A DNA stretch of 64,000 bases from Bryopsis sp. KO-2023. Taxonomy: Eukaryota > Chlorophyta > Ulvophyceae > Bryopsidales > Bryopsidaceae. The translations under genes and the position numbers were made by a program. Below are positions 50,816 through 61,208 of this stretch, in pieces; positions within the stretch are counted from its first letter, which is position 1, and each line of letters begins with the position of its first letter. The DNA is taken from assembly GCA_030272585.1 (NCBI GenBank), contig BSYQ01000007.1:314001-378000 (forward strand), read 5' to 3'. The notes below the pieces were generated by a model that worked only from the letters and a program-made list of their open reading frames with translations, was not told where the DNA came from and ran no database searches.

Positions 50816-52244
50816 CCCCACTCCCTGGTGCCTCGTTCTACCACCCCTGCCCCTCCCCCACTTCCCCCATCCACTCTTGTCCCGGCTCCTCCTCTCCCTG
50901 CTAGTTCTTCTGCAGCCCCTCGCCCTCCTCTCACTTCTGCTCGGCCGGATATCTCCAACATCTCGTGGGACGACATTTTTCGAGCGCCCAAGCGCACTAT
51001 TCGACACATTCCCCGGGTGGCGCGTCGTATTTGGGGGGAAGTTCTCTCTTCGGTGTTGCAAGGGGTGCTGTCCAAGGCTGACGACACCTCGATGAAGCTG
51101 CTGTTTTTGGTTGCGCGGTGTTGCCTTTCTCCCATCCCTCGTGGTCGTCAGAGATTTCGGGCTGGACAATCCGTGGTTGCTGCGTGTCAAGCTTGGCAGC
51201 GGGGGGAAGTGAACGAGTTGTGGTCCGTGTTCCTTTCTCAACAGTCCGCTATCCCAAGTCGTTCTTCTTCGAGTCAGGCGTTACACCGCGCCAAAACGTT
51301 AGCACGGGAAGGGCAACTCAGCCGGGCGTGTCAGGCGTTACAGTCTTCGGGAATACATCCCATGTCGGAGGAAGTGGTGGAGGCTCTTCGAGCTAAGCAT
51401 CCGGTCGAAGCCTTGCCGTCCCGTGGGCATCATGTGGAGTCGGAGTTCTCTTTTACGGAAGATGTTGTGCTGAACCACCTATTCAAGTTTCCGCGCGCAT
51501 CTTCTCCAGGACCATCGGGTATCCGGCCCGAACATTTGCAAGATGCTACACGAGGATCAGCTCCCCGTATTTCGGCGAGGGTGTCGGCGACTCTTTGTTC
51601 ATTTGTCAATTTTTTGGCACGGGGGCGTCTGCCGGTGGATCTTATGGATCGTCTGGTAACTGCGTCGCTAATACCTTTTAAAAAAAAGGGTGTGGGGGTA
51701 AGGCCGATAGCTGTCGGCGACGTTTTTCGTCGTCTCGTCAGCAAATGTTTCTGTGGATGTTTTCGTGGGGAAATGGCGGATTTTCTTGGTCCGCACCAAA
51801 GGGGGGTAGCTGCAGCCTGTGGCGCAGAATCGGTGGTGCATAGTTCTCGTTTGTTTTTAGCTTCTCACCAGACCTGGGCCCGACCGGACCGGCAGCGAAA
51901 AACCGGTCCGGTCCGGTCCAACCTGTCCATGGACCGGCTGACCTGTCCGGTCCTGTCCGGTCCAGCGAAAAAACGCCGGTCCTTGCAAGACCGGACAGGT
52001 TGTGACCTGTCCGGTCCTGTCCACTCCGGTCCAGTCAACCTCGGAAATCTGCAGAAATCTGGACCGGTTTTCTGACAGATTTTCCGTTTTTAGACAGGTC
52101 ACACCCACATTTCGCCTTTATTAGACCGGCGATGTGACCTGTCTAAAACCGGAACGACCCTGTCTTGACAGGGTTGTTCTCCTGTTTTAGACCGGCTCCA
52201 GGTCGGTCTGGACAGGTGGGCTGCCTGTCCAGACCGACCTGGAG

Positions 52245-52820
52245 CCGATCTAGAACAGGTCGCACAAATAAGCCCTTTTAACGTGCTAATTGTGTATCAA
52301 TCGACTGAGAACTGATTCAATTGATTAAAGAACGAAGTATTATTTATTATTTGCATTTTTAATGCATGAATGACGTGAGCCAAGCCCACCAGCCACCGAC
52401 TAGAGGGAGTCGGTCGACTCAAGGAGGATTCGAACCCGGGTTGGCTAAGCCCGAGTCGAAGACACTATCACTAGTGGACCCCACCACAGGGACGCTCAAA
52501 AGGGGGCCGTTACTTTTAAGTACCCGTTTAATTTTTGGAAAATTAAACGGGTACTTAAAAGTAACGGCCCCCTTTTGAGCGTCCCTGTGGTGGGGTCCAC
52601 TAGTGATAGTGTCTTCGACTCGGGCTTAGCCAACCCGGGTTCGAATCCTCCTTGAGTCGACCGACTCCCTCTAGTCGGTGGCTGGTGGGCTTGGCTCACG
52701 TCATTCATGCATTAAAAATGTATATAATAAATAATACTTTGTTCTTTAATCCATTGAATCAGTTCTCAGTCGATTAACACATTAAAAAGTGCTTAATTGT
52801 GTGACCTGTTCTAGACAGGT
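52245..52820. repeat. Near-perfect palindrome, arms about 280 bp, 3-bp centre
   Basis: The arms meet at GTTTAATTTT-TGG-AAAATTAAAC near 52541. The central 200 bp or more of each arm match almost base for base (52366-52531 against 52543-52708), with divergence growing outward. Each arm carries a tRNA-like segment with B box GGTTCGAATCC (right arm about 52588-52650, plus strand; left arm its mirror). Such a long inverted repeat would form a cruciform or a hairpin RNA. Confidence 0.9.
52588..52655 (+). other. Degenerate tRNA-like segment in the palindrome arm
   Basis: B box GGTTCGAATCC and an A-box-like TAGTGATAGTG at tRNA-like spacing with a long variable region; the stems pair poorly. The mirror copy is in the left arm on the minus strand. 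Not a functional tRNA gene on this evidence. Confidence 0.45.
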
Positions 52821-55047
52821 GCCAGGTCGGTCTAAAACAGGTCATATTGGGCGTCACATCGGTCTAAAACAGGGTCACACCGGTCTAAAACAGGTCACAC
52901 GAGTATGACCGTACTAGACAGGCGACAACCTGTCTGGAAAGGTCAAATCCGGTCCAGAAAGGTCAAATCCGGTCTAGAAAAGGTGGCCTTTACTAGACCG
53001 GATTTGACCTTTCTTGGACCGGATTTGACCTTTCCAGACCGGATTGACCTGTCTAAGAAAGGTCAAATCCGGTCCAGAAAGTGGTTGCCGGTCCTGTCCG
53101 GTCCGGTCCAACGGGTCGGCGCCCAGGTCTGCTTCTCACCATGCTTCGTCTGATTTTGTTTTCTTAAAGATCGACATGGAGAATGCTTTCAATTTGGTGA
53201 ATCGAACTTCTGTTTTTCATGAGGTTAATACCCATTTTCCAGATATGGCGGAATGGGTTTTTTCTTCATATTCTCAGCCTTGTCGTCTAGTGTGTGGGGA
53301 CCGTACACTTTTTAGTCACATTGGAGTGCAGCAAGGGGATCCTTTGGCACCCTTTTTATTTTCTTTGGGTTTGGAAAAGGTGCTTCAAGAAGTTCGAGAA
53401 GTGTGTTCTGTTCCTTTGGATTTATGGTATTTAGATGACGGCACCATTGGGGGTCCAGTTGACCAAGTGTCCAGTTTTTTTCAGTTTCTTTGTGATTTAG
53501 GCCCCCATCATGGGATTCACATTAATCGTCACAAATGTGAACTCTTTTGGCCTTCAGCTCCTTCCGCGGATTCGCTTCCTAGGGAATTGTCACGTTCGTT
53601 TGGTACTTGTTGGGGGGCGGATGTGTTGGGGGCCCCGTTTGGGTCTGATGAGTGGGTTACACCGTTTTTGGATCGTCGATATGAGCAAGTTAAGTCGTTG
53701 GTTGAGTGTATTTCTGAGGTTGCTGATTCTCAGCTACAATTTCTTTTTTTGCGCTCCTGTTTAGGGGCATGTCGAGTGGTGCATCTTTTTCGCACTACTC
53801 CTCCTTGTTTGTATAGCAGTGTCCAACACTTCTTGGACCGCTTTGATGGTTTGTTACGGGATTCTATGGAACAGTTTTTTTGTTTATCTTTATCTTCGAT
53901 GGCTTGGTTGCAAACCAGCCTGCCGGTTCGTAGTGGGGGACTTGGGATTTCGGCTGGAAGTTGGTTTCATGCAGTAGCCTATTTTTCTTCTCTACATTTT
54001 GTTCGTCATGATTTGTCGATTCTTTCGGGGGTTTCTTTTTCTTCAAACCATCCTTCGTGGAGCTTTGCCGCTGTGCAACTTGATGATATTTTGCCGCCAG
54101 CAGCACTCAGTTCCCCCGAGGAGTGGTTCGCGAAGGAGCAGGTTACCCAGAAAGCGTTGACGTTGCTGGTTGGGGAGCGGCGGTTTGATGCTCTTTTGCG
54201 TCAAGGGTTCCGGCGGGATGAGGCGCGTTTGCGAAGTCTCTCTCTTCCTTATTCTGGGGCTTACCTTTCTGCTTTGCCTAATCAGGCGTTGGGGACGGAG
54301 CTTTCTTCGGCGGCGTTCAATATTTTATTACGATGGCGGTTGGGTCTCCCCATGTATGAGGATGGCGCTGTTTGTCCCATGTGTCATTCGTCCATGGATG
54401 TTTTTGGTGATCATGCTATCATGTGCCAAGTGGGGGGCAGTGTTTTGGCTCGTCATAATAGTATCCGGAACTTTTTGTTCCATTTTTCTCGGTCGGCGGG
54501 TGTGCGTCCTCGCATGGAGTTGCACGTAGATTCTTCTTTTGAGCGTCCGGCCGACGTATTTTTTCCGTCATGGCGGCATGGTAAGGCGTGTGTTATTGAT
54601 GTCACTGTTTCGCATCCTTTACAGCAAGCCACTTTGGCTCGGGCTACTCGCGAAGCGGGGGCGGGCATTTTACGTTGTGTGGATCGCAAGGCTCAAGTGG
54701 CTGAGAAATGTCATCGTTTGGGGTTTGATTTTATCTGTTTTGCGGCCGAGTCTTTTGGCGGGTTTTCTTCGGACAGTGGTCATTTGATTCGTTCTTTATC
54801 CCGCGCAGTTGCGACTTGTCAAGATCTCCCGGTTTCAGTTGTTGTTGAAAGAGCGTGGCAGCAGCTCTCTCTTTCTTTACATCGGCCTCAGGGTAACGCT
54901 TTTTTGGAGCGATCTTCTTTGTCGTTTGATTCTTTTGCTTTTGATCGAGGGTAGACACAGTATTGGGTTTGAGGTTGATGGATTGTGGTCATAAATACGG
55001 ACTTGTGTAATTAGCTTCTATACGGACTTGTGTAATTAGCTTCTATT

Positions 55048-56204
55048 GCGGAAAAATGTACACCAATGTGAACAGACGAATGTTTGGAACCAAAAAACAA
55101 ACAAAAACAAAAAACAAAAAACACAGAGCATCAGGCACTAACTGCCAGTAGACCCAAAACTACCCGAACCACGATCCGTAAGGGACAAAGAATCTGCAAT
55201 AATTACTTGAGGAGTAACAATTTTTTCCAAAAGTAATTGAACCACCCTATCACCCGCTTTAATGTAAAAATGTAGAAAACGAGGCACAAATGCTCTCCTT
55301 ACCAACTGACTGTCGCTCAGTCCAAAAGGTCCACCACCCTTTATTCAATCCACTGTCTCAACTCTCAACCAACACAAACCCTTGCTTTGATGAGCCAAAC
55401 ATACTTCTGAAGTGTCCTTCGCTTGATGATATATTGGCGATCGTCCAGACACTAAGTTCGCCATCATGTTCTCTTGGAGGCAGGATTTTAATTGGGTCTT
55501 GATTGAAGATGAACATTGGATTCTGTCTCTGGATTCTCTGCAGAGTCCAGCACACATCTGTGTGTCTGGAAGGTACTGAATGCGACCCCGCAAAAAAGAA
55601 GTGCACGGATACTGTTACCGTTCTATACGAACTGCCGCAACTGTCCAGTTGAACGGAGCACATGGTATGCTGAATGAAGATCGTCTACTGGCAGCTGCTC
55701 TATTTCTGTCAACATGTGTACACAGAAACATGTGGTTCACAATCCCGAACGCACCATCACGATTGAATGTTGCTTTAGGCGTTTGTGTATGAAAAAGGGG
55801 AGAGAAAAAAGAGCCGCCGCCATGAAATCCTAAGTCGGAACCGACGCAGGTCGAGCGTCCGGACAAGAGCTTCCAGAGCTGCGTATGGATGGGAAAGAAG
55901 CGTGAGAAAAACCATTAAATGACAAAGAAAGAACGAAAACGAGAACGACTTTGGGATTCGGAGTCGACTAGTCATAGACGTTACATTGGAGCGCGAAACG
56001 AAAGCTGTCCCTTCACTTTGGACTCTCTCTGACGACCTTCATAAGCTCTCGCAGCTCGGTTGTCCATCCACACAAGGGTTGGTTTGGCAGTGCCTCGGGC
56101 ATCCACAGGGCGGCGAGAAAAAAATCGAAAAAGGAACAAAAATTAGAGTAGGGAGTGGAGCGGGGTTTTAGAACTTTTTCGATAGGAGACAGGAAACCCA
56201 AAAG
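55048..56204. other. Intergenic and PABP 5' flank
   Basis: An A/C-rich stretch (AAACAAAAACAAAAAAC) at about 55085-55125, then no recognised gene. The last part is the PABP promoter and 5' UTR. An A-rich leader that binds PABP, as in animal PABP mRNAs, is not obvious. Confidence 0.4.
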
Positions 56205-59200
56205 ATGGCCGCACTGTTACCGAACGCAGCGGTTATCGCTGCCGCAACGAGGAACTCCCTGTATGTGGGGGATCTGGAGAAAACAGTGGACGAGGGTCTG
56301 ATGTATCAGATCTTTTCGAAGGTAACGCGCGCAGCCAGGCGTTTCTCCTATCGCCTAGAAAAAAAAACCTTCTCCTGTTCGTTTCTCTGGAGTGCTGCAG
56401 TTGCGTTTTTGGCGTTGGTCCAGGTTGGACCCGTGGCGTCTATTCGGGTGTGCCGCGACAGCGTCACCAGGAAGAGCTTGGGCTATGCCTACGTGAACTA
56501 CATCTCGACCCTCGACCCCCATGCAGGTTGGAGAGAAAGGTTTTGGCTATCTTTGCAACGATATCTTTCACACTCAAGTGAAAGTAGCGGTAATCTGTTC
56601 ACTTCTTCTGTTGCAGCGGAGAAAGCGATCGAGCTGCTGGCGTACACACCAGTGAAGGGTCACCCGATGAGGATCATGTGGGCAGAGCGCGATCCCACCA
56701 AAAGGAAGTCAGGTGTTGGAAACGTTTTCGTGAAGGTATGGGCTTCGCGTGTCCACTGCTTGAAGGATCCAAAGTCGTCAAGAAAAAAAGTGGTGCACGA
56801 CTTGCTGTGAAACGGCTTTGACCTCGGGTTCCATTGCAGGGGCTCACGCCTGGAATCGACTCGAGAACCCTCCACGACACCTTTGAGGTTTTCGGTGCCA
56901 TCACGTCTGCGAAAGTGGCCATGGACGATGAAGGAAAGTCGCTGGGCTATGGCTACGTGCAGTACCAGAAACCTGATTTCGCGCAGGAGGCTGTGGACAG
57001 AGCGAACGGGATGCTGCTGGAGGGAAAGCAGCTGTATGTAGCACACTACACCAGCAAGGATTCTCGCAAAGCAAGGCCTGGCTTCACGAATATGTACGTG
57101 AAGAGCTTGCCTTCCACGATCGACACGGAGGCGAAATTGTGCGCGCTTTTCAAAGATTATGGCGAGATCACCAGTGCGATGCTGGCGAAAGAGCAGGTGT
57201 CCGCCTTACTGATAAATCAAAAATTAGCAGCCAGTGATCATAAATTTTTTTTATTTTCCAGTTTTTGTGGTGTTCAGCACACCACTGGATGCATTTTTGT
57301 TCATCCTAAGCAGCACTTTGAATCATTTTGGAGAAGTGCATCTTCGTTCATTCATTCATTCCACAGCTGTTTCTTTAAGAAAGCGCTTTCATTGATTCAG
57401 TAAATAATTCTCAGATAGACTGGCATTTTTTGTCCATCTTCCCTGCAGTCGAAAGGGCTGAAGGGTTTTGGATTCGTCAATTTGAAAGATCCAGTGGCTG
57501 CCGCGAAGGCAGTGAAAGAAATGAATGGGAAAGAAATCGATGGAGTGAAGGTGTACGTGGCAGCAGCCCAGAAGAAGGCTGAAAGAAGAAAGTTGCTTGA
57601 AGAGAGGTGAATAAGATTGAAATCTTCTGCAAGGGAGTTTTCGGTGAAAGTTGGAAACCTACAGATCAGGGAATTGAAAATCATAATTCCATCAATAGTT
57701 AATCCCGCGCATGTTGGTATTTTTTGAAGGTCCGCATTCGGCATTTTCTGTCTTCCAGTAAATTGATGATTTTTTTCTTTTCTTTTTGTGTTTTGGGAAG
57801 GTTTGAAAAGCGCCGTCGTGAGGTGCAGGAGGCCACGCAGGGGAAGAATTTGTATATTAAGCACCTTGATGCTGCTGTGACTGATGCAGACCTGCAGAAA
57901 TTATTCTCAAAGTTTGGTACAATCACATCAGCAAAGGTGATTTCTTGTAAATATACATAATGTCACATATATGTATTTTTTTTTTGGTTGCACTTTTGTG
58001 GACCGTGAAATTGAGCTACCTTTTGAACAAAATCTTTCATTTTCAGTTTCAAACATAAGAAAAAAATACATAACAAAAAAATCATCAAAAAAATCACGAA
58101 GATTTTATTTTATCAGTTAGAACTTCATTTTTTTGTCTGCTTTGTGGTGTTTGGATGTGCAGGTGATGAGTGATGAAGAAGGGAAAAGTCGATGTTTTGG
58201 ATTCGTATGTTTCAACTCAATGGAGTCCGCCTCAAGGGCACTTTCAGAAATGAACAATTCTCTGCACAATGGGCAGTATCTCTATGTGTCCCTTGCACAG
58301 CCCAAGGCAATCAGACAGGTACCAAGAACAACAATATATTCTTCTGTTTTGGTGGATTGTACAGAATTTGCATTCGATTGCAAACATGTGGATTGCTGTT
58401 CAATTGCTGCAGAAAAAGAAATCTGAGAATTGCTGGGCGGTACTAATGCTCAGTGCTAATGGCTGCATTAGTAATTCCACACTGGCAAGAAACGCTCCAC
58501 TGGATGAATTTCAAAATTTGGAGCTGTTCTTTTCGTGTGATTTTTTTTCCTTTTTAAATTATATCAGTATTAACTAGTTTCAGTGTAAAAGATCAAGCAC
58601 ATAATTGTTATTCTGATCTGACCAGGCACAAATTGAGCGTGACCGCATGGCAAGATTGAGCCTCAACATGGGACTGGGTCTGCACATGCCTTACACATCG
58701 GGTAATATGGCCAATATGGCCGGAGTGGGGTCATTGTGGGGAGGTGGCTCTGGCTTGGTAGCTGAGGCTCAGCAGATGGGTGGCACCAATCCCCATGGTG
58801 GACGTTTCAGAGGTGGAGGTGGCGGTGGCGGTCAGCGCAACCAGAGTCAGGGTCACAACCAAGGCCAACATCGTGGTGGTGGTGGTGGTGGCGGCGGTGG
58901 AGGCAGGAGTTTCAACCCCAGAAAAGGAGGACCCGGAAGATTTGCTGGTGGACGAAATGGAGTAGGTCTTTCTGGCTGTTTCTATCCTTCCTTTCCTGTT
59001 TTTTCTTGCAGTCCTTTTCATGCCTTTTCACTGGACAAGCAAAGGCTATTTGTTGGTTTTTTTTTGAATTTTTTATTCTGAGGGAGAAGAATCACATATG
59101 TTTTGGGTGTCTCAGAATGGGGGAGGTCGCGGAAGCTTCGGAAAGAGCAAGGTTCATGACGGGCACCTGCCCTCTCGCCTTGTGGCTGCCCCTCCTGAGA

Positions 59201-59632
59201 AGCAAAAGATTCTCTTGGGGGAGCATCTGTACCCGCAGGTGGAAAAGCACCTCCCAGACAAAGCTGCCAAGATCACAGGAATGCTTCTGGAGATGGACAA
59301 CAGCGAAGTGCTGTACCTGGTGGAGAACGAACAAGCACTTCACATGAAAATCAAAGAGGCTGTGGAGGTGAGAACAATGCTACAAATCTGGTGGGATGCA
59401 TGTTTCATTTTTTTTTTCCCAATTGCATTGCATCAAGGATGAGCTGTACACAAGCTGAGTAAAAAAGCCTGTGATAATCTCAATCATGATCTGATTTCAA
59501 ATACAAAGTTTTTTTTGTTTTGTTTTTTTTTGTTGTTGAAGATTTTCTCAGATCAGTGGCAGTAGTCTTAAAGTTCATAATATTTTTTTGGTGTATTTAT
59601 TGTAGGTGCTGAATGAGCATGATGTGATGTAA
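56205..59632 (+). CDS. PABPC1: Cytoplasmic poly(A)-binding protein
   Basis: Ten exons in phase: 56205-56321, 56424-56526, 56617-56735, 56840-57196, 57449-57606, 57801-57936, 58163-58318, 58626-58961, 59116-59367, 59606-59632. Four RRMs: RRM1 SLYVGDL / KSLGYAYVNY, RRM2 NVFVKGL / SLGYGYVQY, RRM3 NMYVKSL / GLKGFGFVNL, RRM4 NLYIKHL / SRCFGFVCF. The linker is unusual: instead of the Pro/Gln/Met-rich linker it is Gly-rich with RGG and GGGG runs (RFRGGGGGGGQRNQ). The MLLE domain is intact (LGEHLYPQVEKHLPDKAAKI, TGMLLEMDNSEVLYL). It binds mRNA poly(A) tails and eIF4G and, through MLLE, PAM2 proteins. The symbol denotes the family. Confidence 0.96.
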
Positions 59633-60498
59633 AGAGGGCAGCACAATTTTTTTTCTGGTTAAAAAAACAAAACCTGCAAGATTTCCAATTCCCCCTTTTT
59701 CACCTGGCATGATTTTTCAAATGCATGGTGAAAAGAAACAGAACTGTTGGGCTGCGATTTTATTAAATATTGGGTTGATTTAAACAGAGATTCAATATGT
59801 CCTCTGTGTGCTTGTGTATGGGTTATGAAATTTGCAAGGGAAACGGTATTTTTTTTTCATAATTTTGTGAGTATGCTGAGTATTGTGTGGAGATATTTTT
59901 GTCAGAAGGAGTTTTTGAAGGCATGCTGGCTAATTCTTAAAGAATTTGTATGAATTTGTATTTTGAAACATAGCACATGAACGCAGTCAGGATTGGGGTG
60001 TGGGCAAGACTTGTGATGTAGTCGCTTTTGTACGTAATAGCTTTTTTTTTTTTTTCGTTCTATGGAAGGTGGTTTTCCTTAAAGAGAGGAGAAGGAAAGA
60101 AAAAGAGAGTGTGGTGGTGGACTGTGAGTGGAGTGTAATGGAAGCAAGAGGAGGAAAGAATTAATCAGCAGTGCAAAACCAATTTCAACTTGAACATTCA
60201 AAATGGAATTCGGAAAGAAAAAAAAGGGTTAAGAGTGCAGTATTATCTGTAGTCGTTGATCATTGCTTAATACATCAAATCAAAGAAAACATCAACATCA
60301 GCACCCACACAACAAGCAAACAAATGAGTGTCGAATTACATTATGGAGTTTAAAGTTATTAAACCCTATTCCGTTTTCCCTGAAAAGAGCTCACCCGCAT
60401 CAATAACCCGCCAAACGTTCTTGCACAATCTCCGACCCCCCCCCCAAAACCAGCTGCAATTCCAAATCCATCCCGTGAAAAGGATGGTTTGATATCTA
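59633..60498. other. PABP 3' UTR and spacer
   Basis: T-rich, with T and A runs, and no ORF of note. Confidence 0.5.
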
Positions 60499-60792
60499 TC
60501 ACATCCCCAGCCGAGCTTGTCTCGAAAATCTCTTCGACCACGATCTCACACGATTGCTGGCAGCCCTTCTCAAGCTTCTGATTTTCTGGGAAGCTCTAGC
60601 AGCGCCGCCGCGATTTTGAAAGCGACGGAAGGAGATTCGAGCCCTTCGGCTCATTCCCCGCAGAGTCCTGGCTTTGCCTTCGGCATCTTCGCGTATTGGG
60701 GCACTGCTGATGCCATGATGTGCATCCATTTCGTATGTGACCAGCTCTCCAGACATATCAGAAAGACGGGAGTCCGAACGCGGCAACCCCAT
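60499..60792 (-). CDS. Hypothetical Arg/Ser-rich protein
   Basis: A 97-codon ORF beginning MGLPRSDSRLSDMSGEL with a strongly basic C-terminal half (GMSRRARISFRRFQNRGGAA, RSLRRAASNRVRSWSKRF). No family recognised and no splice partners established. May be chance; the plus strand of the same stretch is also open. Confidence 0.25.
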   Translation of the reverse strand: MGLPRSDSRLSDMSGELVTYEMDAHHGISSAPIREDAEGKARTLRGMSRRARISFRRFQNRGGAARASQKIRSLRRAASNRVRSWSKRFSRQARLGM

Positions 60793-61208
60793 TCAAGCCT
60801 TGATTAGAGCTGTCCCCGATCTTCACAGATGTATGTCTTAAACTCTTTCAAGGTCTTTCTGGTAGTGGCCGTAGCTCGATTAGCTATAACAGAAGCGTCT
60901 GAGTCTCTACAGCGTCACGCATATCATTTTGAGGTTGAGGATCCAATACTGGAGTCGCGTATGGGACCGTGAAAACAGAAACAAAGCGAGCGACTGACTA
61001 ACAATCGCCAGCAAACTGTGGGCACCACTCTCCAGGACCAAGGTTCTTCCACAAGGGAAAATCATGCAAACAGCCAGTGAGGATTTTTTTTTCCTTGAAA
61101 CATATGGTGTCAGCGTTGTGTCATCCACGATGTAGGAAACATTTGCCAGTGATCGTCAGTAGTTTCTTGTTTCTTGAGCAAGAGGGTGGTGGATTTGCTG
61201 TCGCTGTG

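Larger units (their letters stand above)
51869..53131. mobile_element. Non-autonomous hAT-like foldback element inside the RT gene
   Basis: A 1263-bp insertion with 11-bp terminal inverted repeats CAGACCTGGGC / GCCCAGGTCTG and a perfect 8-bp target duplication CTTCTCAC (51861-51868 and 53132-53139). 8-bp duplications and CAG-type ends point to hAT. The body is made of CCGGTC/GGACAGG/GACCTG units in alternating orientation, with a long central palindrome (about 52245-52820). It has no transposase ORF. Removing it with one duplication copy would restore the retrotransposon frame, which confirms the borders. Confidence 0.9.
50468..54954 (+). pseudogene. Retrotransposon ORF2: reverse transcriptase and endonuclease, split by a 1.26-kb insertion
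   Basis: The first part (50468-51868) has a C2H2 finger (FCPVPTCPRHRRGW...HSHVSSAH), a Pro/Ser/Gln repeat (six-residue unit SSAPPQ, DNA unit 18 bp, about 50698-50815) and RT motifs up to GPSGIRPEHL and VRPIAVGDVFRRLV. After the insert the same frame resumes at 53132 with the motif A region FLKIDMENAFN, VQQGDPLAPFLF, the active site YLDDG, a CCHC-type site (CPMC...DHAIMC) and an endonuclease core RPADVFFPSW...IDVTV. Both halves are otherwise open with no stops, so the insertion is recent. As it stands the copy cannot make a full protein. Confidence 0.85.
48810..55047 (+). mobile_element. Two-ORF non-LTR retrotransposon with restriction-like endonuclease
   Basis: Comprises ORF1 (48897-50471), ORF2 (50468-54954, split by a DNA element) and a short 3' UTR. 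A T23 run directly precedes the 5' end. The 3' end has two exact 25-bp direct repeats (54996-55020 and 55021-55045, TACGGACTTGTGTAATTAGC...). AGCTTCTATT occurs at both borders (48800-48809 and 55038-55047), a candidate target-site duplication, though it overlaps the terminal repeat. Domain order (N-terminal C2H2 finger, RT, CCHC, restriction-like endonuclease) places it among R2/NeSL/Hero/CRE-type elements rather than APE-type LINEs. Confidence 0.8.

Noticed and set aside
50543..51241. Minus-strand ORFs over the SSAPPQ minisatellite
   Set aside because: Repetitive GADDWG-type shadow of the retrotransposon ORF2.
52366..52708. Two identical 70-codon ORFs on opposite strands
   Set aside because: They are the two arms of the palindrome read in both directions, with no sign of coding function.
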